From: Talpa occidentalis
Lineage: Eukaryota; Chordata; Mammalia; Eulipotyphla; Talpidae
Assembly: GCF_014898055.3 (NCBI RefSeq)
Contig: NW_026555331.1
Location: forward strand, 104,157,194-104,221,193
Direction of reading: 5' to 3'
Length of the DNA stretch: 64,000 nt
Below are positions 22,951 to 35,113 of this stretch, in pieces. Each line of letters opens with the position of its first letter. Position 1 is the first letter of the stretch. The notes below the pieces were generated by a model. That model was not told the DNA's origin and ran no database searches. It saw nothing but the letters and a program-made list of their open reading frames with translations. Both the position numbers and the translations under genes were made by a program.

Positions 22951-25500
22951 TTCTGCTTGCTTTCTCGTTATAGTTCTGTGGCTTTTTTTTTTTTTTAAGA
23001 AACAGGCCATAATTTGTAAAATATCCAAAGCAGTTTAAAAGTATTCCAGTTAATATAGGGAAAAGAGTCATTCACTTTTCCTTTATTTTCTGTTTCAGGC
23101 AGTTGTGTTTTCTTTTTCTTAACCTAGTAGCCATCGACGCCTAAACTGAAAGCGAAAAAAAAAAAAAAAACCCAAAAACTGATTTCTCCTTGTGACTGCC
23201 CTTTTTTACAAACACATTTTTAATAAGAAAAAATTTAACGGACAGTTTTTAAAACGTGTCTGGAAATGTTGAAAAGGAAACCTTGGTCTTTTCATTTCTT
23301 TCCAATGAACCCAAAATGCGGACTTTCCAGAATATTGTGCAGATGTAATGAAGGTTTAGGATTGACAAAAAGAAAAAAAAAAAAAAAAAAAGGCTAGCCT
23401 CTCTGGAGCAGAGTTGCTTGATTGATATTTGGTATGCAGTTCTGCCTTTGAAGGTCAGCAATAGCTGATGACTGGTGTTATTAAAAATAAGCCTGTAAAA
23501 CGCTAGGGATTCCAGATCAACTCTTCAAAACACTGACAGTCATTGATGTCATTTGAGCAGGTTCTTCTGAGATCAGTAAGCCCCACTGAATAAGATGAGG
23601 AAAAATGTGGAAATTTGTGTTGCAATGAAACTTCGATAATTTGGGGACATGAAATGTGTGTGTGTTTTAGGTACAAGAGTGAATGGTCAAGAAAGTAAGA
23701 AATAATGGACCAGAACAACTAAGGAGATTATGCCACGAACCAGACAAATGAAACAGACCAAGGTATGAAACAAATGAAACAGACCAACGGTTAGGAAACC
23801 TCCTGAAATGTTCTTTGCATCTCTAAGCCCCTTCTAGCTGATATCTCTTGACGTCTTAATGGAGGTTGAACTTGGGTGCAGGCAAAGGCAACTCTTTCAT
23901 TTATCTTTCCCAGCTCTAGGTTCAAAAACAAAAACAACAAAAATGTGTGTGAAATTTTCCTGGTCTATCTCTATTTTTTATACTTTAAGAACATATGTCT
24001 TTAACAGCATGTGGCCCAACATGTTATTATTCAAACAAGATGTCAGAAACATTCAACTGGGAGGTTGTTTCAAAGGTTCAATAATCCTGGTGGCTTCAAA
24101 ATCAAGAACTTGACTGAGTCCATAGCTAATAAACCAGAAGTGGAAAACAGTAAACAATAATCAATTTGAAAATAAAATCACATGGAATAAACCAGAGGGA
24201 AGGGCAAAATCAAATCAGGAAGTTAGAGTCAAACCATATACTGATCCTAGGTTCTAAGCCACCTTGGTTTTTGTTTAGGAAGTAGGAGCACTTATATTAT
24301 GTGCTCTAAGTGAAATCAATGCACCCCTGGGTTTCTTGTCCCCATGAGTCATACAAAGAGAAATTGGGTAACTGGATCTCTTTCAACTCTGGTCCTCTAA
24401 GCATTGGAAATCCTGTGGCAGAACTTTTGTGTGCTCTCAGAAATACAGGTATAAAGTAGGCTTATCTACAGCAGAGGGTCACCAAAGTTAGTTATTTAGT
24501 TGGCATTTTATCTGATAGGGACATGTTAACTTGTGTTCTTGTGTGTATTGAAAAAGTCACAGTCTTCCTAAGAGTGAGAGATGTATTTCGCTGTCCCATC
24601 CAAGATAAAGAAAGATTCTATCCATGTACTGATTTCAAAATTTTAAAATAGAGGGTTGCCTGTCTTTCAATATAGTAAATTAAAGACTCAAACTCTTAGA
24701 CCTTCTGTTGCAAGAATGATTATTCTTCCAGAATAAACATAAACAGCAGTGACCGTTTCTTCACAGACGTGCTCAGCCATCAGAAAAGCTTAATAAATCC
24801 CTATTTAGTATGCATTTATGCAGTGATTACATGAACTTTGACCTCTGAAGAGCTGTAGCAATTAGCTTCAGTGTCCAGCATTTCCCCACTGACTTCTTGG
24901 GTCTTCCTTTCTCATCTCTTAGTAGTTCATGCACTAGGAGGGCATAAAATTTAAAGTTGACTTTCCACCTGAGATATTTGCTTCTGCACAAGTCAATTTC
25001 CCCTACTCTCCCCCCACCCCTAACTCCTGTCTAAACAGTCATCTCAGATGGATATTGGGGCTCTGGTTGTCGATATTACTCAAACACAAATGGATTTCAA
25101 TTCAATCTTGCCCTGTACTTTCACTAAGAAGATAAACTCTAATGGCCCAAAAAGCTTCGTTTCATAGCTCTTGGCATCTGAAATAAATCGGATCGCTTCT
25201 GTCAGCCTAATTTAACATGTTTTAAATATTCAATGTAATTTGTTTTAAGTGAAATGAAACCTAGTGGGGTGACAGAAAGCTAGAGGAAGATGGGAGAGAA
25301 GGGAAATTCCTCCCTGTCCCCCCCCCCCAAAAAAGAAAAAAGAGCCAGGAAGGGAAAAGAAAGTGTTTTAAGTTTCTAGTAAACACTGTTTAGCAAAAGA
25401 ATAATAGGAAAGTTGCCCCTTACCCAAAGAGGGATGGAACTATAATTGTTTCCCTTAGCGGATAGCTCAGATAAACCGCTGGGACTCATTCTAAAGTGAC
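22951..25500. other. HOXA1 3' flank, distal part
   Basis: Repeat-poor, AT-rich DNA apart from homopolymers at about 23156-23170 and 23370-23390. No coding sequence recognised. Known retinoid-responsive enhancers of HOXA1 lie in its 3' flank in other mammals. Confidence 0.5.
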
Positions 25501-25523
25501 CCATCACTGCATTCATCTCTTCT

Positions 25524-25540
25524 TGAACTTTCGGTGAACC
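25524..25540 (-). promoter_or_regulatory. DR5 retinoic-acid response element, HOXA1 3' RARE
   Basis: On the minus strand the sequence reads GGTTCA, CCGAA, AGTTCA: two retinoid-receptor half-sites as a direct repeat spaced by five bases. This is the layout and, as I recall it, the sequence of the 3' RARE that makes Hoxa1 a direct retinoic-acid target. It sits about 3.3 kb beyond the HOXA1 stop codon, where the known element lies. RAR/RXR heterodimers bind such repeats. Confidence 0.9.
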
Positions 25541-27720
25541 TGAGATTAAACAGGGGTGAGCAGCTAAGCAGTTTGTTGTTAGCAGCCTTTTCAACAACCC
25601 TTTCAGACTGAGTAAATATTGATCGGTTTGAATCTGATTGCCCCAGAGGAAAACACCATGGCATCTGAATAGCCTCCAAAAGTAAACTTTCAAAGGTGAA
25701 GCTGGGAGCAGGCTTCAGAGCCACAGCAAGATCTCAACTCAACCTAGTTTGGGGACACCCTGAATTTTGGTAGTAAATTTGAATGAATGTGAAGGAAGTA
25801 AGAAAGAAGCATTTGAAAGCTGCAATTTTATAGGCAATTATCCCAAGTTCCTAATTGAGACCTTTGATGTCCTTTTTAAATTTATCAATTAAATGTTATT
25901 CTGTTTTCCCTATTTTCTCGTTTCAGTTACCATCGCTGTCATTTTGCAAGGAACTAACTGTGTTTCTCAGAGACCAAAAAGAAAAAGAGAAACCTTGAAA
26001 CAGGATGTGTTAAGCACCTTTGATTTAATCGATTGGGGCAACTAAAAAGATACAAATGTTTTCCTCGTTGAAAGGGATATTAATGTTTCCTAAATGCATT
26101 GCTTGTTAACTGATTTATTCCTCAACCTTAGAGAAGGCTTGGGATGTTTCACGGTAATTTACGTGCCTCCTGTCTCTCAGTTACATTAAAACCAGCACCT
26201 TAAAGATTGGAATCTCCAGGATTCCAGCAGGTCGGTCCCTGCTTTTAGATATTGAAATCAGGGCAGTGGTATGCAAATGACACTTTAACACATTAAAGTA
26301 TTTGGAAACCAGCCATCTGTTTTGCTGTGTGGCCTTACACTAATAAACAAAAGATACTGTATAAGGCCTGGTGGGGAAATGAAAGAAAGAGTTGGCCGGC
26401 TTTGAAGTTCTCCTTCCACTTCAGTCTTTTAGAGGCAACCCCAGAACCCCGGAGTCCAGGGGAGGGCACCCCTGCGCTGCCGTGATATGGCCGCAGCAAC
26501 TGTGCCCACAAAGTGCAGGCTGGCCTCCCCCTTTGACAGGGAAGTAACAGGAAATCTCATGGGTATGCTAGGAGGTCTGCAAATTCCCAGCATTTGCAGG
26601 ATTTTGCCTACCCAGCCCAGCCCATCCTTTGTAAACCTCCCTTTGGAGAGGAAGGAAGTTGTATGTCTGCATTTGTTTGTGATGCTGTAAAATTTCTGCT
26701 CTACTCTTGGGGCTAAATTAAAGCCTCAAAAATGTATGAAAGTAAAGGAGAACCGGTAAGAGGGCCAGGAGGATGGTCATTCTGGACTCTGATTTGCTGG
26801 CTTCTTCTATTTGAGAGCAGACACGTGCCTTGTTCAGAAGCAACTTGAGTATTAAGAGATTTCAGGGTGACTTCCACAAGTTCACCTGGAAGAATGTGTT
26901 GTGTGCAGAGAAGATAAAAACATTTCTCTCTGGGCTATATGGCATGGAATTAAAACTGGGGACCCATTATAGCTCTGATGGCTAGGAAATCCAAGCAGAG
27001 CCTGATGGGGAAGCCATGTATAACCCAGAGATGGGTGGAGGAGGGGGAGGGAGTGGCAGGGAAGGGAGGAATACTGGCAGGAGGGATGGGGGGAGGGGTA
27101 CAAGGGTTTTCTGAAAACAGATCACACTCAATTTAAAAGATGGAATATATTGGAACACTGCTTGACAGTCCAAAAGGAAGTAAGAGTGGTGGCATAGGGG
27201 CCCCATTCTTAAACAGCTTTATACAGCAGCTAATTAAATGTGAATCTCTTAACTCTTGGTTCACTGATGTGAGGAAAGACTGACTGAGGAGTTTGGGCTT
27301 TTGAAGGGGGTTCTGTTTATATACACGTCAACATTCAGTTGGAGGTGAAAAGGTTAGTACTTGACCCAGGAAGTATCCACGTTTGTTTCAAAAATAGATC
27401 TGCTTCATAAATTTCTTCACCATTCCTTTTTTCCACTATGAACTTTGATTTTGATTATAATAGAGGAGCTGTTGTTATTTTAAAGAAAATCAGCCCATTA
27501 AATAAAGACATTGGTTAGGTGCGATTACATCCATAGGGGAAGCTTCAGCAACTACTGAAAAGCATTTGCTTTTTTCTTTCAAGGAAAGGCACACCTCTTT
27601 GAAAATGCTTACCACCCTCTCTGTCTTTCCCCACATGAAAGAAGCCAAGATTGCAGGAACCAGCAAATTGTAGCCAAGCCAAATACACAGATGCTTAAGC
27701 GTATCTGAAACTTGAATATA
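25541..27720. other. HOXA1 3' flank, proximal part
   Basis: No coding sequence. It contains an octamer ATGCAAAT at 26271-26278 and is free of SINE and L1 copies, in keeping with enhancer-rich HOX flank. Function is inferred from position only. Confidence 0.45.
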
Positions 27721-27726
27721 TTTATT
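27721..27726 (-). terminator. HOXA1: Candidate HOXA1 polyadenylation signal
   Basis: AATAAA on the minus strand, about 1.1 kb past the HOXA1 stop codon. That gives a 3' UTR of about the length I expect for HOXA1 mRNA. Confidence 0.6.
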
Positions 27727-28844
27727 ACAGACATCTTAAAACCCGTAAAGTCCGCTCTGGATCACATCAGTCCACGATCTCAGAGCTGTTCATGATTGTA
27801 CAGGAAATAGGGAATATCACAGGCTCACAAAGGGTAACTGATAGAACTCAGTGTGGTCCTTCAGGGACATCAAAACATTGTGCGACATGCAAAAGACTAT
27901 TCACGAATCACACAAAATATACATTCATTGTGCCATCCATCACATGAACAATTGAGCTGAAAAGACATCATATCCAGCACAGATAACTGTGAAAGAAAAA
28001 AAGCTGGTTTGGACAACACCTTTAGGTACCGAAATAGCCCAGCACAAATTTTAAATGGAGCATGGCCAGAGAAACAAGACAGGGGTATGGATGAGGAGAG
28101 AGCACAGGAAACTGAGTTTCTGAACCTTGGGTTCTTCAGGCCTTCTTAACTCACTGAAAGAACAAGTGGAGGCTACCTTTTGAGGCATGTGAGTTTCACC
28201 TATAACCACATATAAAATTGTACCAGCTTTTGAGAGTTTGCCCACCCTGTTTCAGTCACTTACTCTAAACATTGCTAGAAAATCTGTATAAAGATAAATC
28301 TCTCAGAACAAAGTATTTACAACCAGCAAACTCACACATGAAAGTGAATTAAATTAAGGGATGAATTGTGTAAACGCGCTCCTAGTGCATCACTTCTTCA
28401 TGAGCTCCTGCACGCTCTCTCTAGCCCACTTTAAGGGCGAGGTAGGGGGGAATTGTAAATATACAGATACATCAAAGATGAGAGGCCTCCTTCTGGCATG
28501 TTTCTGCTGGCAAAGGTGATTATTTTCCAAAGGGTATCTGAAAGGAAAGTGGGTTCTGTGGAAACCTCCTAAAGGCAGGGGAGGAGCGGTAGGGGCCATC
28601 AAAGATTTGACGATGGCACCCAACCTGCATTAAAGACTTAACATCCTTCCCCACCCCACCCCCTTAAGCCTCTAGAACAGAATTCTCTGGAAACACATTA
28701 TCCTGGCCAGGAGCTCCCCAGATAGGATCAGAAAGAAAGAGAGAGCCTGTAAATGGAAAGGAAGATAAGCTAAGAATGTGCTTTGGGTAAGAAGTACCAG
28801 CCCAAAGAGTAGCCTGGGCTGCGGTGTCTGGAACTGGGGCTGCC

Positions 28845-30326
28845 TCAGTGGGAGGTAGTCAGAGTATCTGAGGTAGAAGACTCCGGGGAAGGAACGCAGG
28901 GCGAGGAGCTGGACTTCTCTGAGGATTCCTCCGCCTTCTCGTCGCTTCCCGGCGGGGTGGCTGGAGAAATGGGCAAGAGACCCTCCTTCTCGCGTTTTTT
29001 CTGCTTCATGCGGCGGTTCTGGAACCAGATCTTCACCTGGGTCTCATTGAGCTGCAGGGACGCGGCAATCTCTACCCTGCGGGCGCGCGTCAGATACTTG
29101 TTGAAATGGAACTCCTTCTCCAGCTCCGTGAGCTGCTTGGTGGTAAAGTTGGTGCGCACTGAATTGGGTTGACCCACGTAGCCGTACTCTCCGACCTTCC
29201 CTGGGGGCACAGTGGGAAGAGATGAGCGAAAGCGGTAAAGATTTTACAATCTATATGAGACCCCTCCATGCCTCAGCGCAACATTCAGCTAAAGGGGAAA
29301 TCAAGAATTTCTCTACACAAACCCGACTAGGGAGGGTGAGTGATGAGGTGTAAAGTGTTAACCCAAAGTCAACCATTAGCATGGTCAGACCGATGATTAA
29401 TGGAGCCTGGAGATATTAGCAGAACCCGACCCCCCAAACAAATCCACTCCCCCCACACACACACAGACCTACCCACTTCCTACTTCCAGAACCTCTAAAA
29501 CTCAGCCCCTTTGGAAAGATAAGGTCCCATTCCCTCCTTTGCCTCGACACACCTGGGCAATCTCCCCAATACCGGATGGAAACAAGAACTTTAAAATTTA
29601 TATTAGTTTTCCTCGGAAAACTAATACCAGCTCCTTCCAGAATCGTCAAGGAACATCCACGTAATGGCAAGACTGACCTGTTTTGGGAGGGTTTCTTTTG
29701 ACTTTCATCCAGTCAAAGGTCTGCGCTGGAGAAGATGTCTCTGATGCCGGGGAGCGACAGGCTTCTTGGTGGCTGGCGTGGAGAGGGGACAAGGAGTTAT
29801 TATACGTGGCCAGGGCCAGGTTCTGGTGCTCTTGTCCATATGAGTGGTGAATGTACTGAGGCGAGCCCACCGCGCCCCCAGCATAACCCTGGTGGTGGTG
29901 GTGGTGATGCTGGACCATGGGAGATGAAAGATTTCCAGAATAAACAGCGGGAGCACACGCGGGGTACCCACCACTTACTTCTGCTTCCTGATTTAAGGAG
30001 TACGGGCTGTAAGGTGCGCCAAAGTTCTGCGCGCTGTAGCTTGGCCCACAACCCGAGTGGGAGTAGGACACCCCCAGGTTCCCCGGAGTCTGGTAGGAGG
30101 CTGGCTGGGGGTGGTGGTGGTGGTGGTGGTGGTGGGGCGGGCTGATCTGCACTCCCCTGCCCACTAGGAAGCGGTCGTCGCTGGCGCAGCTGTTGGCACT
30201 GACCGCGCACGACTGGAAAGTTGTAATTCCATGGTCAGAGGGGTAGGTTCTTGCTGAGCAGGTCCCCGAGTCGCCGCCGCTGAGGATGGGATATTCCAGG
30301 AAGGAGCTCATCCTTGCATTGTCCAT
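28845..30326 (-). CDS. HOXA1: HOXA1 homeobox transcription factor, complete, two exons
   Basis: Exon 1 is 29678-30326 and exon 2 is 28845-29200, joined across a GT-AG intron (29201-29677; donor CAG|GTCAGT, acceptor CCCCAG|GGAAG). The product is 334 residues; human HOXA1 has 335. Features in order: conserved N-terminus [13 protein letters not shown]; a run of eight histidines near residue 65 and one of six near 140; the PBX-binding FDWM motif at about 204-207; the homeodomain at about 228-287 with helix 3 [13 protein letters not shown]; and a Ser/Glu-rich C-tail ending TLTTSH. The Gly-Lys-Val codons across the junction match the family. The start ATG begins the conserved HOXA1 N-terminus. HOXA1 is a nuclear activator, induced early by retinoic acid, acting in hindbrain, inner-ear and neural-crest patterning with PBX and MEIS partners. 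The 3' RARE and the HOTAIRM1 promoter flank it. The frame is intact. Confidence 0.98.
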
Positions 30327-30379
30327 CTGTCACTGAGTGACCTGGTCCTGCGAAGCCCTGGGTGACCGTGCCAACTTTC

Positions 30380-31500
30380 TCACTTCCTCCATGGGGCCAG
30401 AGAAGAAAAATGATATGAATGTACAGTGAGCAAATGGGGGGCGGGAGGGGGGGCGCGGGAGGGCGGAGGGCGCCTGGGGAAGGACACGTGACTGTGCCGG
30501 CCAATGGCAGGGCCTCCTGCGAAAGTTTGCTCGCTCCCGCGGTGATGGATCGCCGTTTCAGTGGCATTTAAATCCCCGGCGCTCCTCGGTCTAGGTGACG
30601 CGCGGTCGCCCCCCCAGGCAGCCCAGGCGGCGGCAGCAGCTGCGGTGGCTGCTGAGGCAGATTCGCGGCGCTGGGGCGAAGGGGAGGAGAGACTGCCCTC
30701 CGCGCGCCGGCTCCGCCCGCCCCCCCTCCGGGGGGTGGGGGCGCAGAAACATCCCCCGCCTCCGTCCCCCTCCCCAGCATGCGCAGAAAGATGAACTGGC
30801 GAGAGGTGAGAAGGGAAGCGGGTCCCGGCTCTCTCGGGTCGGGAATCGGTGGCCCGGAGCTCTCCGGGCCGCCACGGCCACGCCAGCCGAGACCGCAGCG
30901 CGCCGAGGAGGAAGGGTAGGAAGCCGCCCGCCCCGCGCGCCCAGCTCCCCGCGCGCTCGCGCTGCACCTTCCCTGCGGCGGTGCTGTGGGGCGCCCGGGG
31001 CGTAGAGGATGGTGGCGTGGGACTCGCCTGGGCCACCAGCTCTCCAAGCTCCGAAAGCTTCTAAAGGACTAGCTGGGGGGGCACCTGGGTGGGCGTGGAG
31101 GGGACGAGGGCAAGTAAAGAAACTTCCCTTCTCCTTGGAGGGTCTCTGAAGTCTCCTCCCTCCACCAGCCCCCCGCTTTTCCCCCGCCTCTGTCCATTAG
31201 CATGGCAATGAGGAGCTTCTGTAATTCGATGCCCGGGAGCGGGTGCGCCCTGGAGCAGAGCTCTCCGGAAAATGCCGGGGGTGGCCAGGCCCTTCCCCTC
31301 CCTCTCTTCGCGCTCTCCGCCCCTTTCTCCTCCCAACTCGGTTTTGCTCCGGGAGCCCTAAGTATCAGGAGCAACTCTGGCGGCTGGATTTTGAGGGATA
31401 GGGGAGGGGGCTAGAGAAATATGACGCTAGCGGACGTGGCCAGCGTAGGGGCCGTGCTGCGCGCTGCAGGCCATCTGCCGGCTCCCTGGGACCCAGGAGC
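30380..31500. promoter_or_regulatory. CpG island, bidirectional HOXA1/HOTAIRM1 promoter region
   Basis: A dense CpG island begins in HOXA1 exon 1 and extends upstream. An E-box CACGTG (30485-30490) and a CCAAT (30501-30505) lie about 160-180 bp above the HOXA1 start codon. A HOX/PBX-like TGATGGATCG lies at 30543-30552. No TATA box is evident. HOTAIRM1 starts from this region in human, transcribed away from HOXA1. A plus-strand splice-donor candidate AG|GTGAG falls at 30805/30806. Confidence 0.75.
30543..30552 (+). promoter_or_regulatory. HOX/PBX-type bipartite site near the HOXA1 promoter
   Basis: TGATGGATCG resembles the TGATNNAT(G/T)(G/A) sites of labial-class autoregulation, such as those in the Hoxb1 r4 enhancer. 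It departs from consensus at one base. Confidence 0.45.
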
Positions 31501-32479
31501 CAGTGTGTTCTGGCTGGGGCCACAAAGGGCCAGACCACAGCTCCTGCGACCTACACTGAACTCGCCCCCCACTCCGCCCCCCACCCCCACCCCCAGCCAG
31601 CCACATTTCTTTTTCTCGAGGGGGACGTTAGGAGTGGTAGAGCTTCCTCTACCCACACACCCACCCACCCCCCATTCTACTGCACGCCTGAAGTGGGGGT
31701 GGAGGCTGGCAGGTGGGAGGGGCGGTGGACAGATGGCTGATGGTGGACAGGACACTTTCCTCTTCCCTAACACCACCTCCTCCCCTTGGTAACTGACTGC
31801 TTAGTTCTTCGCGTGAACGTTCAACTCTCCCTAGAGAGCAAATCTGAGCATCGTCCCAGGCCAGGGGTCCTGTTCTTCATCACCCTCATCCTACCCTGAT
31901 GCTGACTGGGTCGTTAATTGCTGTTTACTATTAGATCTCATGTCACCCCTTGGCTTATAGACAGAAAAGGCCAAACAGAGGCAGAGAAATGATGTCTTCC
32001 TAGGTAAAAGAAATCCAGAGATCATCCATGAAGTTTCGCAGCCAGTGCTATATAAGTTTTACCCTTTGTAGTTTACTAGAAATACATCGGAATCCAACAG
32101 ATGAAATTTATATGAAGGTTGCATGTGGATTTGGGATTCCTACTCCCCTCTAGTTTTCCCTCCCCCGTTAGAGGTGAGTTTTGCTTGAGGCAGGCAGATT
32201 TCAAATGTTAGTCATCCTCTCAGATTTCTGTCTTCTGTTCTTCACATATATAAGTTCCCTCAGCCCGGTCCCCCCAAGAGGAGAAACGCATGCAGACTCA
32301 CTCTGTAGCAAAGAAATCGTTTCCCTAAATATTTCCCTTTGGAATGGTATTTCTTTGTGACCTTTGACCCATTCCCCCAAGTATGGTTAGGAGAGAGCTA
32401 TGGCAGAAAAGCACACTCCTGCCCCCAATTTCAGCACCTGGGGAACCTCATCCTGGAGAAGGGGAAAGGCAAGGCGGTC

Positions 32480-33620
32480 CTCCAGGAGGCTGCTTCCTCG
32501 GGAGCGCCAAGCCTCGGGCGCAGGGGAAAGGAGCTTCCGTGGGGAGGGTCCGCGCTGGCATTGCGGGCGCTCTGTTCTCCGAGCCAAAAGTCGTCGGTAC
32601 CCCCCAGCCCACCCCCAGCCTATTGCAATCCTTTTGCAGGCCTTCTCCGCCCGGGGTGTGCGCGACGCTCTCGGCTGCCCGGCCGGCGCCACAAAGCCCA
32701 GCCGAGCCGCAGCCGCTCTGCTTCCACGGCTAGTTCGCGGCCTCGGCGCTCCTCTCCTTCCACCTCCGAGGGGAGCTTTTTCCTGGCCTCTTTTCAGGCC
32801 AGCATGGGTGGAGTTGCTTCTTGAGTTCACACGCTCGTGGTCGCACCCAGGCCCGCAGACACGCGGGTGGCGACCGACCCGCCTCCGCGCGCGGCTCCCG
32901 GCTCCCTGCAGGCCGGGTGCTCACCGCGGCGCCAGCTCCGCCCCGGCCGGCCGCCCGGAGCGCTGCTCTCCCGGCGCTCATCACAAAGGCAGCCTCCCCT
33001 GGCATCGCGCCCGCGGGCTTCCGTAGCTGGGTTCCTTCCCCACCTCGCTCCCCTCCCCCACCTCCAAAGCCTGGGGCTCATTCCGCGGTGTGGGAGACCC
33101 GGGGTCCTCTGGGGAAGTAGGCCGGCGCCCCGCCACTCGAGCTAAATGTCACGGGACAGTGGGTGAAGGGCTAGCGTGGTCACGATTTAAATGATAGCCT
33201 GCAAGCGACTCGCTGGGCTCAAAGCTCCTCTTTCTGGGCTCTTCTACTAGAAAGGGAAGGAGCGAGGAGACAAAACGCCGCCGAGGCCGGGAGCTGTTCC
33301 TAGCATCCGCGGCTCAGCCAAGCTGTTGTTTTAAAAGAGCAATAAAAATGAATTATGACTAAACGCCTTCTAACTTAATGCTTTCGGACGGGAATCCCCG
33401 GCAAATACGTAAGAGGATTTTTATTTGTGCATGTGTTCCTGCAATTGATCTCTTTGATGACATTCTCATTCATAGAAAGCGTTTGATTTATGAGCGTAGG
33501 ACGAATGCAAACAGCAGCCGCGCAGCCCTGGCCGCGGCCGGCCGCCCTGCTCCACTCGGCGTCTGGGGCTGGAGAACCGCCGGGTCCTCACGCGCCCCTG
33601 TCGCTGCAGGGATTTGGGGG
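32480..33620. promoter_or_regulatory. CpG island between HOXA1 and HOXA2
   Basis: CpG-dense block within the HOTAIRM1 interval. Open frames on both strands look like GC-rich shadows. In HOX clusters such intergenic islands are typically Polycomb-bound; that is inference here. Confidence 0.6.
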
Positions 33621-34161
33621 GTAAGGAGATGGGGAAAGGCCAGGAGCAACCCAAGGAGAAACACTGAAATTTCACTGTAGCTTCCAAGCCTTTGCTAGTA
33701 AGAGCTGGGTTCTTAAATCAACCCGCCCCCCACACATGTTGCTTACACGCTGCGTTTTCTCACGGTAAGTAGTCATCAGAACATAGCTCAATAAGGGGAA
33801 AATAAATATGGGGAGACATAAGAAGGGGGGAACAGAACAACCTAGTAACACACGTTTTATTGATATTTCATTTAAAGTGCTTTTTCTCTGTTTCTCTCTC
33901 TAGAAACTGGGTTAATTTATAACCTAGGGTGCAGAAACACTCCGTTTTAAATCTCAACTTGCTAACCTGACTTCAAAGCTTTAATGATCCACTATTTGCT
34001 ATGTAAACAGATTTAAGAATGAAATATTGATTTTTTTTTTTTTGGTCCTGAAAAAAGAATCCGAGAATGACTGAACCAGAGGTTTGAAAAGAATGCTTTC
34101 TGAAGTGCATTTTCCCGCTCGTAACTACTGTTTTGTTTTATTTTTCATTCTTCTCTTTTAG

Positions 34162-34310
34162 GTCTGTTTGCCTGGACCCATCAACAGCTGGGAGGCTGAT
34201 CAACCACTCTGAAAATGGAGGCGGGGGCAGAGAGTCTGTGGAGGAGGGGATTGGAATGTAGATGTTTTAAACAAATGTGTATAAATAAATGAATTGTTGA
34301 TAACTTAGTT
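34162..34310 (+). ncRNA. HOTAIRM1: HOTAIRM1 terminal exon
   Basis: Begins at the acceptor AG (34160-34161) with gtctgtttgcctggaccc. Ends a few bases beyond the AATAAA at 34284-34289. This is the only part of the lncRNA that I could anchor by sequence. Confidence 0.65.
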
Positions 34311-34663
34311 ATTGACCTGGACACTGGTGGCTTGTTAAAGAAACTCCATGTTTCTCCTCCCTGGAGTTGGGAGTTTCTGTAGGCACTTTATTTCTCCACT
34401 TTCAAAAGCTTGGGCTTGGCCCAATACTGAGGCTGCCCAATCCAGTTTCTATTACCAAATTTAAATCTATGGCTTGAATTGCTGCAATGAGAAAACGAAA
34501 TCCATTCCCTTGGAAAAAAAAAAAAAAGAATACTTCTCAGAAGCCCTAACCATTTTTCTGGCTTTCTTTTTGTTGCTGTCGATTGAAGATTTTGAACATG
34601 CCCACTAAATAAATATATTAAAATTGAAAAAGAAAATAAACTGTGACCAGAATTTTATTTACC

Positions 34664-34763
34664 AAGTTAGACTAAAAGAGGAAAAAGAAACCGTTATGAG
34701 CTGGGAGAAAGAGGAGGAGGAAAAAAAAATAAGAAAGCTACTTATAGCAAAGGAGAATTTATT
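34664..34763 (-). terminator. HOXA2: Candidate HOXA2 polyadenylation signals
   Basis: Two AATAAA hexamers on the minus strand, at 34758-34763 and 34664-34669, lie about 350-450 nt after the HOXA2 stop codon. Either would give a plausible 3' UTR. Confidence 0.5.
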
Positions 34764-35113
34764 CTACCAAAAATACGCATGACAATGCATCCTAATGTTA
34801 TACAAAAATAAAAAGAAAGTGAAGATACCATTATATGATCACTTTCTTGCAGGCCTCGTATATTGCTTCAGGAAATCACATAGAGGGGTGTTGGTTTCGA
34901 CTTAAAGCAACTAAAACTCAAAAAAATCTGTTAAAGATGGCTCTGAAACTGGGTCAGGGGAATCACTAAACAGCAAATCCCCAACATTTAAAGGAAAGAG
35001 AGGGTAGGTCAAGAGGAAAATAAAAGAGAAATCAACTCTCAGAATAAAAGAAGGCAAAACCACCTGGTCAGAGGGGTTTTTGTTTTGTGATGCTTTGTTT
35101 TGCTTTAATGTTT

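Larger units (their letters stand above)
30560..34310 (+). ncRNA. HOTAIRM1: HOTAIRM1 lncRNA locus, antisense to the HOXA genes
   Basis: Human HOTAIRM1 runs from the HOXA1 promoter toward the 3' end of HOXA2 on the opposite strand and is spliced. Here a strong plus-strand acceptor (pyrimidine-rich ttcttctcttttag, AG at 34160-34161) opens a terminal exon at 34162. An AATAAA follows at 34284-34289. Inside that exon, ggaatgtagatgttttaaac near 34253-34272 matches about three quarters of a human HOTAIRM1 stretch I remember from PCR primers. The 5' limit is not defined; a donor AG|GTGAG at 30805/30806 is a candidate for exon 1. No conserved open frame is present. In human, HOTAIRM1 is myeloid- and retinoid-induced and influences the activity of the 3' HOXA genes. 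Start and internal exons are inferred. Confidence 0.65.

Noticed and set aside
30380..31792. Several open frames of 90-218 codons upstream of HOXA1
   Set aside because: All lie in CpG-island DNA on overlapping frames of both strands. The region is the known lncRNA interval, so I did not call proteins.
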